From the NCBI GenBank assembly GCA_964406035.1, contig CAYOQB010000111.1, positions 1 to 17,698 on the forward strand: 17,698 nucleotides of DNA, given 5' to 3'. Both the position numbers and the translations under genes were made by a program. This stretch comes from JAIEPW01 sp964406035 (lineage in GTDB: Bacteria; Acidobacteriota; Terriglobia; Bryobacterales; Bryobacteraceae). Numbering within the stretch: position 1 is the stretch's first letter; each line of letters begins with the position of its first letter. Shown here piece after piece: positions 7,105-13,852 of the stretch. The notes beneath the pieces were generated by a model. It ran no database searches and was not told where the DNA came from. It saw only the letters and a list, made by a program, of their open reading frames with translations.

Positions 7105-8328
7105 TCAAGAAGAAGTGCGCGAAAAGAGGCCGCCGAACAGACCGCCGAGGGCTGATGTTTTCTTCTCCGGCTTCTGCTTGCCGCCCAGCTTGTCGGCAAG
7201 CTGGCCGATCGCCTTGCCGAAAGCGGAACTGGACGAGATCGGCTTGCCCTCGACAAGGGCGCGTTGCACGCCTTCATAATCGCTGGGAATCAGGTGGAAC
7301 ACCTCGCGGTGCAGCGCCTGTCCGATCACATCCTTGTTCAACCCGACTTCCTTGTCGTAGCGATTCACCAGCAGCCGGATCTTCCAATCGCCGATGCGGT
7401 GAGTCTCCAGATAGGACAGCGCTCGCTGAGCAGCCTGCAGGGCGGGCAACTCGTTGGTGGTCACCAGCAGCAGTTCATTGGCGAAACGCGCGATGCTGAG
7501 AGCCCATTCTCCGTAGACCCCGGCAGTGTCCACAATGATGGCGTCATAGTGGCGGCGGGCATAGTCGAAAATTGGACCGGCGTCGGTGATCTCGTTGATT
7601 CCTTCCACCATCATCTCCGGCGCCAGCAGCACGTCCACGCCGGCGGAGTTGGTGACCATCGCCTTCCACAGGTCGGCGTCCAGCCCGGGACTGCGCAGCA
7701 GCACGTCCATGAAGCTGTAGGTGGATTTCACCTTCAGCAGAAACGACTGGGTTCCGGCCAGTGGGTCCAGATCCACCAGCAGCACCTTCTTGGCTCCGGT
7801 GCGCTTCCACTGATGCGCCAGGTTGGAGGCGATGGTGCTGGCGCCACAGGCGCCCTTGGCGGGCATCACCGCGTACACCCGGGCCGGTTCCTTGTGGAAC
7901 GCCTCCTCCGACCCCTGAATCCGGGCCATCTTGGCCAGAGCCGCGTTCAGGTGATCCGCCGTGAAGGGCGGAACCATGAAATCCACCGCGCCCTGGCGCA
8001 GGCACCGCAGAATGAAATCCGGGTCGTTGGTGGACAGGACGGCGACCACCCCCACGTTCCCATCCAGCTTCTGAAGCGAGCCGAGAATCCGCAGACCCTG
8101 CTCGCGATCAGATGTAACGTCAAGAAAACAAACGTTCGGATGGCGAGAGGCGAGATCCTTTGAGAGTTCCGCATCGTCCACGTAGGCGGCGATCTGGTGA
8201 ACGGTCGAGCCGGGCACGTGGGACGTGATCAGTCCGCTCAGTTCGCCAAGTAATCGCGAACTCGGAGATATAAACCAAGCTCGCAAGGAGCTGCGGGGAG
8301 CTTCCGGATTCGGCATCAGGGCGGCCAC
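7105..8328 (-). CDS. CpaE/TadZ-like MinD/ParA-family ATPase with N-terminal pseudo-receiver domain
   Basis: The 407-residue protein has two parts. Residues 15-135 form a receiver-like fold with one Asp at the phosphorylation position (VCFLDV, Asp70). The acidic pair and the switch Lys are missing (SPSS near 21-24; MVPPF in place of the usual K-P), so it is probably a pseudo-receiver. Residues 150-370 form a MinD/ParA ATPase: an atypical P-loop AKGACGASTIASN (158-165) in which Ala163 replaces the catalytic Lys, VLLVDLDPLAGTQSF, and Walker B-like IIVDTAGVYGEW. This layout and the Lys-to-Ala change are typical of CpaE/TadZ proteins that position Tad-type pili. The tail is Gly/Lys-rich. No other tad/cpa gene is in the window. 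The start is GTG at 8328 or ATG at 8316, neither with a clear Shine-Dalgarno. It is divergent from the response regulator. Confidence 0.85.
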   Translation of the reverse strand: MAALMPNPEAPRSSLRAWFISPSSRLLGELSGLITSHVPGSTVHQIAAYVDDAELSKDLASRHPNVCFLDVTSDREQGLRILGSLQKLDGNVGVVAVLSTNDPDFILRCLRQGAVDFMVPPFTADHLNAALAKMARIQGSEEAFHKEPARVYAVMPAKGACGASTIASNLAHQWKRTGAKKVLLVDLDPLAGTQSFLLKVKSTYSFMDVLLRSPGLDADLWKAMVTNSAGVDVLLAPEMMVEGINEITDAGPIFDYARRHYDAIIVDTAGVYGEWALSIARFANELLLVTTNELPALQAAQRALSYLETHRIGDWKIRLLVNRYDKEVGLNKDVIGQALHREVFHLIPSDYEGVQRALVEGKPISSSSAFGKAIGQLADKLGGKQKPEKKTSALGGLFGGLFSRTSS

Positions 8329-8330
8329 AC

Positions 8331-8350
8331 GGGAACACTCACGGGTTCCC
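8331..8350. repeat. 20-bp dyad (GGGAAC-N8-GTTCCC) next to the cpaE-like start
   Basis: The two 6-bp arms are exact inverted repeats (8331-8336 and 8345-8350). The dyad begins 3 bp from the GTG at 8328 in the divergent region between the CpaE-like gene and the response regulator. It could be an operator or a hairpin near the translation start. No T-run follows, so it is not a terminator. A 20-bp dyad is a common regulator target size; which regulator is unknown. Confidence 0.3.
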
Positions 8351-8476
8351 TGTTAAAGAAAATCGGCTCGGATCGATCATAACATGAGAGACCTTCCCCC
8401 TTTCGGCTACTAAACAAGTGATGGCGCCGGTCGAAAAGATCCTCGGGGTACCGGGGTGTAGCACCGGAACAATCCG

Positions 8477-9109
8477 ATGAAGAATACTGTTGCAGTTTGT
8501 GACACACAACCGATTACCGCCGAAGGGCTCCGGTCCCTCGTCAGCAACACCGACGATCTGGCCTATCTTCAAGCAGTGCATAGTCTTGCGCAAGCCACTG
8601 AGGTGCTGCGGCAGCACCAGCCAGACATCCTGGTGCTGGACAAGGCGTTCGGCATCCAGGCAATCCTGGAGTGGCTGACGGAACGGCGGGCGGCGGGCTC
8701 CACTACCCGCACCGTCGTTTGGGGCGTATCCGTCACCGAGGCCGAGGCTCTTCGATTCCTGCAGGCCGGCGCATTCGGCATGTTGCGCAAAACCGCGCAG
8801 CTTCCGGCGGTGATCTCCTGCTTGAGAACAGTCGCCATGGGACGCAGTTGGATGGAAGACTCCGTCTTCCGCGATGCCGGACGCGGGGACCGCTACCCCC
8901 GCTCCGAACTGACCATGCGCGAGCAACAGGTGCTCGAACTTGTCGAGCAGGGCTTCAAGAACAAAGACATTGCCCTGGAACTCGGGATCCGTCCCGGCAC
9001 GGTCAAGATCCACCTGAAGCATATCTTCGAAAAGACCGGCGTGCGCGGCCGCTATGGCCTCGCGCTGAACGGTATCAAGGAGAAGGGAGCTCTGCCGCTC
9101 TCGGCCTGA
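8477..9109 (+). CDS. NarL/LuxR-family response regulator with degenerate receiver
   Basis: The 210-residue protein has the NarL layout. The receiver (about 1-120) keeps one acidic-pocket residue (CDTQP, Asp9), the phosphorylation Asp in DILVLDK (Asp55) and the Lys in GMLRKTAQ (Lys105). The switch Thr/Ser position is Gly83 (TVVWGVS), which is unusual. The LuxR-type HTH spans about 145-197: LTMREQQVLELVEQGFKNKD, then IALELGIRPGTVKIHLKHIF. It should bind DNA as a dimer. No histidine kinase is adjacent. The start is the ATG at 8477; TAGCAC 12 nt upstream is a poor -10 and there is no strong Shine-Dalgarno. It is divergent from the CpaE-like ATPase across 148 bp, so control of that gene, of itself, or of the tldD pair 61 bp downstream is possible but unproven. 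Confidence 0.88.
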   Translation: MKNTVAVCDTQPITAEGLRSLVSNTDDLAYLQAVHSLAQATEVLRQHQPDILVLDKAFGIQAILEWLTERRAAGSTTRTVVWGVSVTEAEALRFLQAGAFGMLRKTAQLPAVISCLRTVAMGRSWMEDSVFRDAGRGDRYPRSELTMREQQVLELVEQGFKNKDIALELGIRPGTVKIHLKHIFEKTGVRGRYGLALNGIKEKGALPLSA

Positions 9110-9155
9110 AGCGGGCGTTCCACCCCAGCACGAGCGCGTGGCGCGGTCCGTTCCG

Positions 9156-9164
9156 CTATCCTGG
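9156..9164 (+). promoter_or_regulatory. Candidate -10 / short-leader promoter of the tldD-like gene
   Basis: CTATCCTGG has TATCCT ending 8 nt before the GTG at 9171. It matches the CTANNCTGG motif before the MOSC and TonB-receptor genes. The 61-bp gap from the response regulator has no terminator that I can see, so read-through from that gene is also possible. No -35 is evident. Confidence 0.4.
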
Positions 9165-9170
9165 GAACAC

Positions 9171-10838
9171 GTGAAATACGCTGTGCTGGTCGTGTTGTCC
9201 TGCGGCGCCCTGGCGGGCCAGTCCCAGGACCTGAGCTCTATCCTGGCTTCCGAACTGAACCGGAACTTCCAGGTCTTGAAGGAAAAAGGCGACCCGCCCG
9301 CGTACTATCTCGCCTACACCGTAACCGAAGTCGAATCGGAGGTTGTCGCCGCCAACGCAGGGTCGCTGCAATCCCAGAACCGCAACCATACGCGACTTCT
9401 CGACGTCACCGTTCGCCTCGGCAGCCCGGAGCTCGACAATTACCGGTCGGTACGCGGCCAGCGCACCCAGTTCACCTCCGGGGCGCAGATCGCCCTGGTC
9501 GACGATCCGCTGGCCATCCAGCGGCGTGTGTGGCTGGAAACCGATCGCGTCTACCGCGCCGCGTCGCAACGTCTCATGCAGGTGAAGACCGACGAGAAGA
9601 TCAAGGCGGCGGTGGTCAGCACCGCCCCTGACTTTTCGGCCGAGCAGCCCTCCACCTTCTCCGCGCCTCCGGCCAAGCTGAAGTTTAACGCCGCGGAGTG
9701 GACGCAGCGGCTGCGCAAGCTCTCGCGGGAGTTCGCCAAGTACCCGGCGGTTCTGAACTCCGGGTTGAACGTCACGGCGCAACGCGAAAGCAAAACGATG
9801 GTGAACACCGAGGGCACACGGATCGCGCACGGACGGCTGTTTTCGCGCGTTTCGATCTTCGCCCGGGCGAAGGCAGCCGACGGAATGGACCTGGTGACCA
9901 CGCACAGCTTCGAAAGTGAGGACCCGTCCGGGCTGCCCAAGGATTCCGAGATCGCCGCCGGAATCGAAAAGGTATCCACCGAGCTCACGTCGATGCTGCG
10001 GGCCTCGCCGGTGGACCCGTATGTGGGGCCCGCGATCCTGTCGGGCAGCGCCGCCGGCGTTTTCTTCCACGAGATCTTCGGACATCGCGTGGAGGGTCAC
10101 CGGCAGAAGGATGAGAGCGACGGTCAAACGTTCACCAAGAGCGTCGGCAAGCCGGTACTGCCCGACTTCCTGTCGGTGATTTTCGATCCCACACAGAACA
10201 AGGCTGCCGGAACGGACCTGTTCGGCGCGTACTCATACGACGATGAGGGGGTGAAGGCGCGGCGGACGCCGGTGGTGGAGAACGGCGTACTGAAGGGCTT
10301 TCTGATGTCGCGATCGCCCATTCCGGCATTCTCCAACTCGAATGGCCACGGACGGCGGCAGCCTGGCGCGGAGGTGGTTGCGCGGCAGTCGAACCTCTTC
10401 GTGGAATCAAAGAAGACAGTTTCCGATGCGCGGCTTCGCGAGATGCTGAAAGAGGAGATCAAGCGGCAAAACAAGCCCTGGGGCCTGTATTTCGCCCAGG
10501 TAACGGGAGGCTTCACCACCACCGGCCGCACCGGTCTGCAGGCTTTTACCGTGATTCCGCTGGTGGTCTACAAGGTTTTCGCCGACGATCGCCCGGATGA
10601 GATCGTGCGCGGGGTCGACATTGTCGGAACGCCGCTGGCGAGCTTCGCCAAGATCGTGGCCACCGGCGACAAGCAGGCGGTATTCAATGGGTACTGCGGC
10701 GCGGAATCGGGAAACGTGCCGGTCTCGGCCATCTCCCCCGCGGTTCTGGTGTCGGAAATCGAAGTGCAGCGCAAGCCCAGCCCGCAGGAAAGCCGGCCGT
10801 ATCTGCCCCGTCCGGAAACGCAAGGGAGCCAGCAATGA
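9171..10838 (+). CDS. Exported TldD-like zinc metalloprotease (catalytic subunit)
   Basis: The protein has 555 residues with GTG at 9171. An in-frame GTG at 9138 is open, but it would bury the signal peptide and does not fit the upstream -10. The N-terminus KYAVLVVLSCGALA-GQSQD is a signal peptide with a likely cleavage after ALA; VLSC is only a weak lipobox. The TldD/PmbA (U62) zinc motif is in GVFFHEIFGHRVEGH (HExxxH, His300 and His305), and the C-terminal metal Cys is in GYCGAESGNVPVS (Cys509). The core has YSYDDEGVKARRTPVVENGV, SNSNGHGRRQPGAE and QVTGGFTTTGRTG. E. coli TldD/E is a cytoplasmic heterodimer that matures microcin B17 and degrades unfolded peptides. Export of this copy is therefore notable. 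Substrate is unknown. Its stop overlaps the next gene by 4 bp (ATGA). Confidence 0.9.
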   Translation: MKYAVLVVLSCGALAGQSQDLSSILASELNRNFQVLKEKGDPPAYYLAYTVTEVESEVVAANAGSLQSQNRNHTRLLDVTVRLGSPELDNYRSVRGQRTQFTSGAQIALVDDPLAIQRRVWLETDRVYRAASQRLMQVKTDEKIKAAVVSTAPDFSAEQPSTFSAPPAKLKFNAAEWTQRLRKLSREFAKYPAVLNSGLNVTAQRESKTMVNTEGTRIAHGRLFSRVSIFARAKAADGMDLVTTHSFESEDPSGLPKDSEIAAGIEKVSTELTSMLRASPVDPYVGPAILSGSAAGVFFHEIFGHRVEGHRQKDESDGQTFTKSVGKPVLPDFLSVIFDPTQNKAAGTDLFGAYSYDDEGVKARRTPVVENGVLKGFLMSRSPIPAFSNSNGHGRRQPGAEVVARQSNLFVESKKTVSDARLREMLKEEIKRQNKPWGLYFAQVTGGFTTTGRTGLQAFTVIPLVVYKVFADDRPDEIVRGVDIVGTPLASFAKIVATGDKQAVFNGYCGAESGNVPVSAISPAVLVSEIEVQRKPSPQESRPYLPRPETQGSQQ

Positions 10839-12589
10839 GGCCGCGGATTCTCGTGTTCGCTCTGATCACGGCCGCGGCGGCGCAGCAGGCGCCGCCTCCG
10901 CCGGGCAATGACGATCCCGTGATCCGGGCGATGCGCGCCGAGGTGGACCGCTCCAAGGGCCTGCGGGTTATCGACATCGATGTTCCGTACTTCATCCAGT
11001 ACACGCTGAACGATGCCAGCGGCTTCGGGGCGCAGGCCACGCTCGGCGCATTGATTTCCTCGAACACCACGCGCTTCCGGCTGCCGAACATTGAGGTCCG
11101 CGTGGGAAGCTACGATTTCGACAACACCGGACATGTGTTTTCCGGGCTGTCGCGCCTGCCGCGGCTGGATCCGGAACAATGGCCGCTGGACGACGACGAG
11201 GCGTATCTGCGCAGTTGCCTGTGGCTGGCCACGGATCGCGCCTACAAGGTGGCTCTGGAGTCGATCTCGCGCAAACGGGCAAGTTTGAAGAATCTGCCGC
11301 AGCAAAGCGAGCGTCTGCCCGATTTCCTGAAAGCAACGCCAGTCACCTATTTCGAAAAGCCTCCGAACGTCAAGTACGACCCGGAGCAGTGGAAGAAGCG
11401 GACCGCGGAGCTCTCGGCGGTGTTCCGCGCCTACCCGGAGATTCTGGGCTCGGGCGTGGAGTCCCAGATCCTGACCGGCAAAACATATCAGGTGAATAGC
11501 GAAGGGACGGCGCTGCGGACCAACGATCTGTTGAATTTCGTGCGCGCCCGGGCCGAGATCCTCGCGCCGGATGGAACCCTGTTGCGCGACGCCGTGTCCT
11601 TTCAGTCCTTGGCGATCGAGCAGTTGCCGCCGCAGGAGCGGATGCGGGACGCGCTGGTCGCGATGGCGGAGGGTTTGAAGGCCCTGGCGAAAGCGCCCGC
11701 CGGAGAAGCGTACACCGGGCCGGTGCTGTTCGAGCCCCGAGCGGCGGCGCAGTTGCTGGCGCAGTTGCTCGGCGACAATTTGCGCATCCAGCAGCGTCCG
11801 GTGAGCGAGCCCAATCGCCCGGTGCCGATCCTTCCCAGCGATCTGGAAGGACGCCTGGGAGCGCGAATCGTGCCGGAGTGGCTGGAGGTGATCGACGATC
11901 CCACGCTGCGGGAGTGGAGCGGGAAACCCGTCAGCGGATCCTATGAATACGACATGGAGGGCGTGCCGGGCCGGCGGGTGGCCGTCACGGAAAAGGGCGT
12001 CCTGAAGAATTTCCTGCTGACGCGCACCCCGGTGAAGGGCTTCTCCGCCTCCAATGGCCATGCGCGATTTCCGGGAGGGTTTGGACAGTACGCCGCAGCG
12101 ATTTCGAACCTGATCATCGAGCCCGGCGAGTCCGCTCCGATGGAGGATCTGAAGAAGAAGCTGATCGAGGCGATCCAGACTCGCAGTAAGCCGTACGGCC
12201 TGCTGATTCGCAAGCTGGACTACCCCTCGAGCGCGAGCCCGAACGAGCTGCGCAACCTGCTGACCACTGCGGGCGGCGTCCGCCCGGTGAGCTCGCCTCT
12301 TTACGTGTACCGCGTCTACCCGGACGGCCGCGAGGAGCTGGTGCGGGGTCTGCGATTCCGGGGGCTGACTTCGAAAGCCCTCAAGGACGTTTTGGCGGCG
12401 TCCCGCGAGCGTGAAGTGTTCGAGTTCATCAACAACGTCGCACCTTTTGCGGCCATGAGCGGCGGGGGATTCCTCGCGCCCGCCACAGTGATCTCGCCGG
12501 GCCTGTTGATCGACGACCTGGAACTCGACAAAGCGCAGGGCGAGCTGCTGAAGACGCCGCTGGTTCCGCCGCCGACCTCCTCGAATTAA
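10835..12589 (+). CDS. Exported TldE/PmbA-like protein, non-catalytic partner
   Basis: The 584-residue protein is related to the upstream one. Shared blocks include SGSYEYDMEGVPGRR, TEKGVLKNFLLTRTPVKGF, SASNGHARFPGG, YVYRVYPDGREELVRGLRF and the C-terminal ISPGLLIDDLEL. At the HExxxH position (about 299-312) it reads FEPRAAAQLLAQLLGDN, and the C-terminal metal Cys is also absent (NNVAPFAAMSGGG). It is therefore almost certainly not a zinc protease by itself and resembles the TldE half of TldD/E. The N-terminus MRPRILVFALITAAAAQQAP is a signal peptide followed by a Pro-rich linker. The ATG at 10835 overlaps the tldD stop (ATGA), indicating coupled translation and likely complex formation. The stop converges on rlmI, sharing 4 bp (TTAA). 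A pseudo-enzyme partner is the best explanation; the substrate is unknown. Confidence 0.88.
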   Translation: MRPRILVFALITAAAAQQAPPPPGNDDPVIRAMRAEVDRSKGLRVIDIDVPYFIQYTLNDASGFGAQATLGALISSNTTRFRLPNIEVRVGSYDFDNTGHVFSGLSRLPRLDPEQWPLDDDEAYLRSCLWLATDRAYKVALESISRKRASLKNLPQQSERLPDFLKATPVTYFEKPPNVKYDPEQWKKRTAELSAVFRAYPEILGSGVESQILTGKTYQVNSEGTALRTNDLLNFVRARAEILAPDGTLLRDAVSFQSLAIEQLPPQERMRDALVAMAEGLKALAKAPAGEAYTGPVLFEPRAAAQLLAQLLGDNLRIQQRPVSEPNRPVPILPSDLEGRLGARIVPEWLEVIDDPTLREWSGKPVSGSYEYDMEGVPGRRVAVTEKGVLKNFLLTRTPVKGFSASNGHARFPGGFGQYAAAISNLIIEPGESAPMEDLKKKLIEAIQTRSKPYGLLIRKLDYPSSASPNELRNLLTTAGGVRPVSSPLYVYRVYPDGREELVRGLRFRGLTSKALKDVLAASREREVFEFINNVAPFAAMSGGGFLAPATVISPGLLIDDLELDKAQGELLKTPLVPPPTSSN

Positions 12590-13743
12590 GCCGGCATCCG
12601 CTGCAGGATCAGGCATTTCAGGTACAGCGTCTCGGGAACAGTCAGCAAGATCGGATGATCCTGCGCCTGGGTGCGGCGTTCCAGCACGCGCAGGCTGACG
12701 GCGGCGTCCAGCGCGGCTTCGGCCACCACCTGCAGCAGCGATGCCTCACTGACATGGTGGGAGCAGGAGCAGGTGATCAGGACGCCGCCGGGGTTCAGGC
12801 GCTTCAGAGCTCGCAGGTTGATCTCCTTGTAGCCGCGCATGGCGCCCTCCATCGCGCCGCGTGACTTGGCGAACGCCGGCGGGTCCAGCACGATGCAATC
12901 GAAGGAGCGGTCCAGGCCGGACAGATACTCGAAGACATCGGCCTGGCGAAACTCGATGTTGCCGATGCGATTGCGGCCGGCATTGGCGCGCGCGGTTTGC
13001 AAAGCCGCTTCCGAGCTGTCCACCGCCGTCACCGATTCGGCGCTCCGGGCCATGTGCAACGCGAAGCCGCCGGTGGAGGTGAAGCAGTCGAGCACGCCTC
13101 CGCGACCCCATCGCGTGGCGGCCACGTAATTCTCGCGCTGGTCCAGATAGACGCCGGTCTTCTGGCCGTGCAGCAGATCCGCTTCCAGTTCCAGGCCGTT
13201 CATGCGGATCGCGGTTCGCTCAGGCGCCTGGCCTGAGATCGTTTGCACCGCCTGCGGCAGGTCCTCCTTGCGGCGGACGGAGGCGTCGTTTCTCAGCACG
13301 ATGGCTCGCGGCGCGAACAGCTCCTCCAGGCAGGAGGCGATCTCGAGCGCCGCGGCATCCATGCCCTGATTCAGCGTTTGCATTACCAAATCCGAGCCGT
13401 AGCGATCTACGATGAGCGCCGGCAGCAGGTCGGCTTCGGCGTGGACCAGGCGATAGGCGTCGGAGTCGCGAACCACGGCGCGGCGATGCGCTTCGGCGTC
13501 GCGAAGGCGCCGCAGCCAGAACTCGCGGTCGACCGCGATCGCCTGCCGCGACAACATGCGCAGCGTGATCTCCGAGGACGAACTGTAATGCGCGGTGCCC
13601 AGGACGCGCCCCCGCGGGTCCGCGACGGAAACCGCGGCGCCGCGCGGAGCGCCGCCGCGATCCGCGACATCGCTCGCGAAAATCCAGGGATGGCCGGAGA
13701 GGACGCGGTCTGCTCCCTTGCGGGTGATCCGAATGGTGGTCAA
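12586..13743 (-). CDS. rlmI: RlmI-family 23S rRNA (cytosine-C5) methyltransferase
   Basis: The 385-residue protein has an N-terminal PUA domain, with TIRITRKGADRVLSGHPWIF aligning with the start of known RlmI proteins (KGRE...HPWVFSGAV in E. coli). A linker with LHGQKTGVYLDQRENY follows, then a SAM-binding domain: motif I VLDCFTSTGGFALHMA (about 216-230), motif IV IVLDPPAFAKS (about 282-292) and the Cys-containing motif TCSCSHHVSE (about 322-331). RlmI methylates C1962 of 23S rRNA in E. coli; this site is assumed. The start is TTG at 13743, because it fits the family N-terminus and lies 7 nt after a TACGCT box. ATG at 13803 is in frame and would add 20 Arg-rich residues not expected in the family. 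Confidence 0.88.
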   Translation of the reverse strand: MTTIRITRKGADRVLSGHPWIFASDVADRGGAPRGAAVSVADPRGRVLGTAHYSSSSEITLRMLSRQAIAVDREFWLRRLRDAEAHRRAVVRDSDAYRLVHAEADLLPALIVDRYGSDLVMQTLNQGMDAAALEIASCLEELFAPRAIVLRNDASVRRKEDLPQAVQTISGQAPERTAIRMNGLELEADLLHGQKTGVYLDQRENYVAATRWGRGGVLDCFTSTGGFALHMARSAESVTAVDSSEAALQTARANAGRNRIGNIEFRQADVFEYLSGLDRSFDCIVLDPPAFAKSRGAMEGAMRGYKEINLRALKRLNPGGVLITCSCSHHVSEASLLQVVAEAALDAAVSLRVLERRTQAQDHPILLTVPETLYLKCLILQRMPA

Positions 13744-13748
13744 CTTAC

Positions 13749-13757
13749 ACAGCGTAG
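13749..13757 (-). promoter_or_regulatory. Candidate -10 / short-leader promoter of rlmI
   Basis: The minus strand reads CTACGCTGT, placing TACGCT 7 nt before the TTG start at 13743. It matches the CTANNCT pattern at other unit-leading genes and supports the TTG rather than the upstream ATG as the start. No -35 is evident. Confidence 0.35.
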
Positions 13758-13807
13758 CGCGGGCCGCCCGTCGCATACGCAAGGCGAACAGGAAAACGTT
13801 CATCCCC

Positions 13808-13828
13808 GTGAAACACTAGTGAAACACT
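13808..13828 (+). repeat. Direct repeat of GTGAAACACT upstream of the TonB receptor
   Basis: Two exact copies of the 10-mer (13808-13817 and 13819-13828) are spaced 11 bp start to start, one helical turn. Their junction forms the palindrome CACTAGTG (13814-13821). They occupy the area where a -35 would lie, 7 nt upstream of the candidate -10 at 13836. This is the geometry of a tandem activator or sigma-factor site. The binding protein is unknown. Confidence 0.5.
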
Positions 13829-13834
13829 CGGCCG

Positions 13835-13843
13835 CTACACTGG
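13835..13843 (+). promoter_or_regulatory. Candidate -10 / short-leader promoter of the TonB receptor
   Basis: CTACACTGG has TACACT (13836-13841) ending 11 nt before the ATG at 13853. The 11-nt interval has no Shine-Dalgarno. It is the same motif as before the MOSC and tldD genes, here combined with the direct repeat just upstream. Confidence 0.45.
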
Positions 13844-13852
13844 CGCTCATCC

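Noticed and set aside
8351..8476. Riboswitch or small RNA in the gap between the CpaE-like gene and the response regulator
   Set aside because: I found no conserved riboswitch core, no strong extended hairpin and no terminator; only the 20-bp dyad stands out.
9171..9235. TldD-like protein as a lipoprotein (VLSC as lipobox)
   Set aside because: The box lacks the usual Leu at -3 and Gly/Ala at -1, while ALA-GQ a few residues later is a good signal peptidase I site.
10568..12616. Very long open frame (682 codons) on the minus strand opposite the TldE-like gene
   Set aside because: It is antisense to a well-supported gene, its translation is rich in Arg, Gln and His with no recognisable motif, and such antisense frames are common in high-GC DNA.
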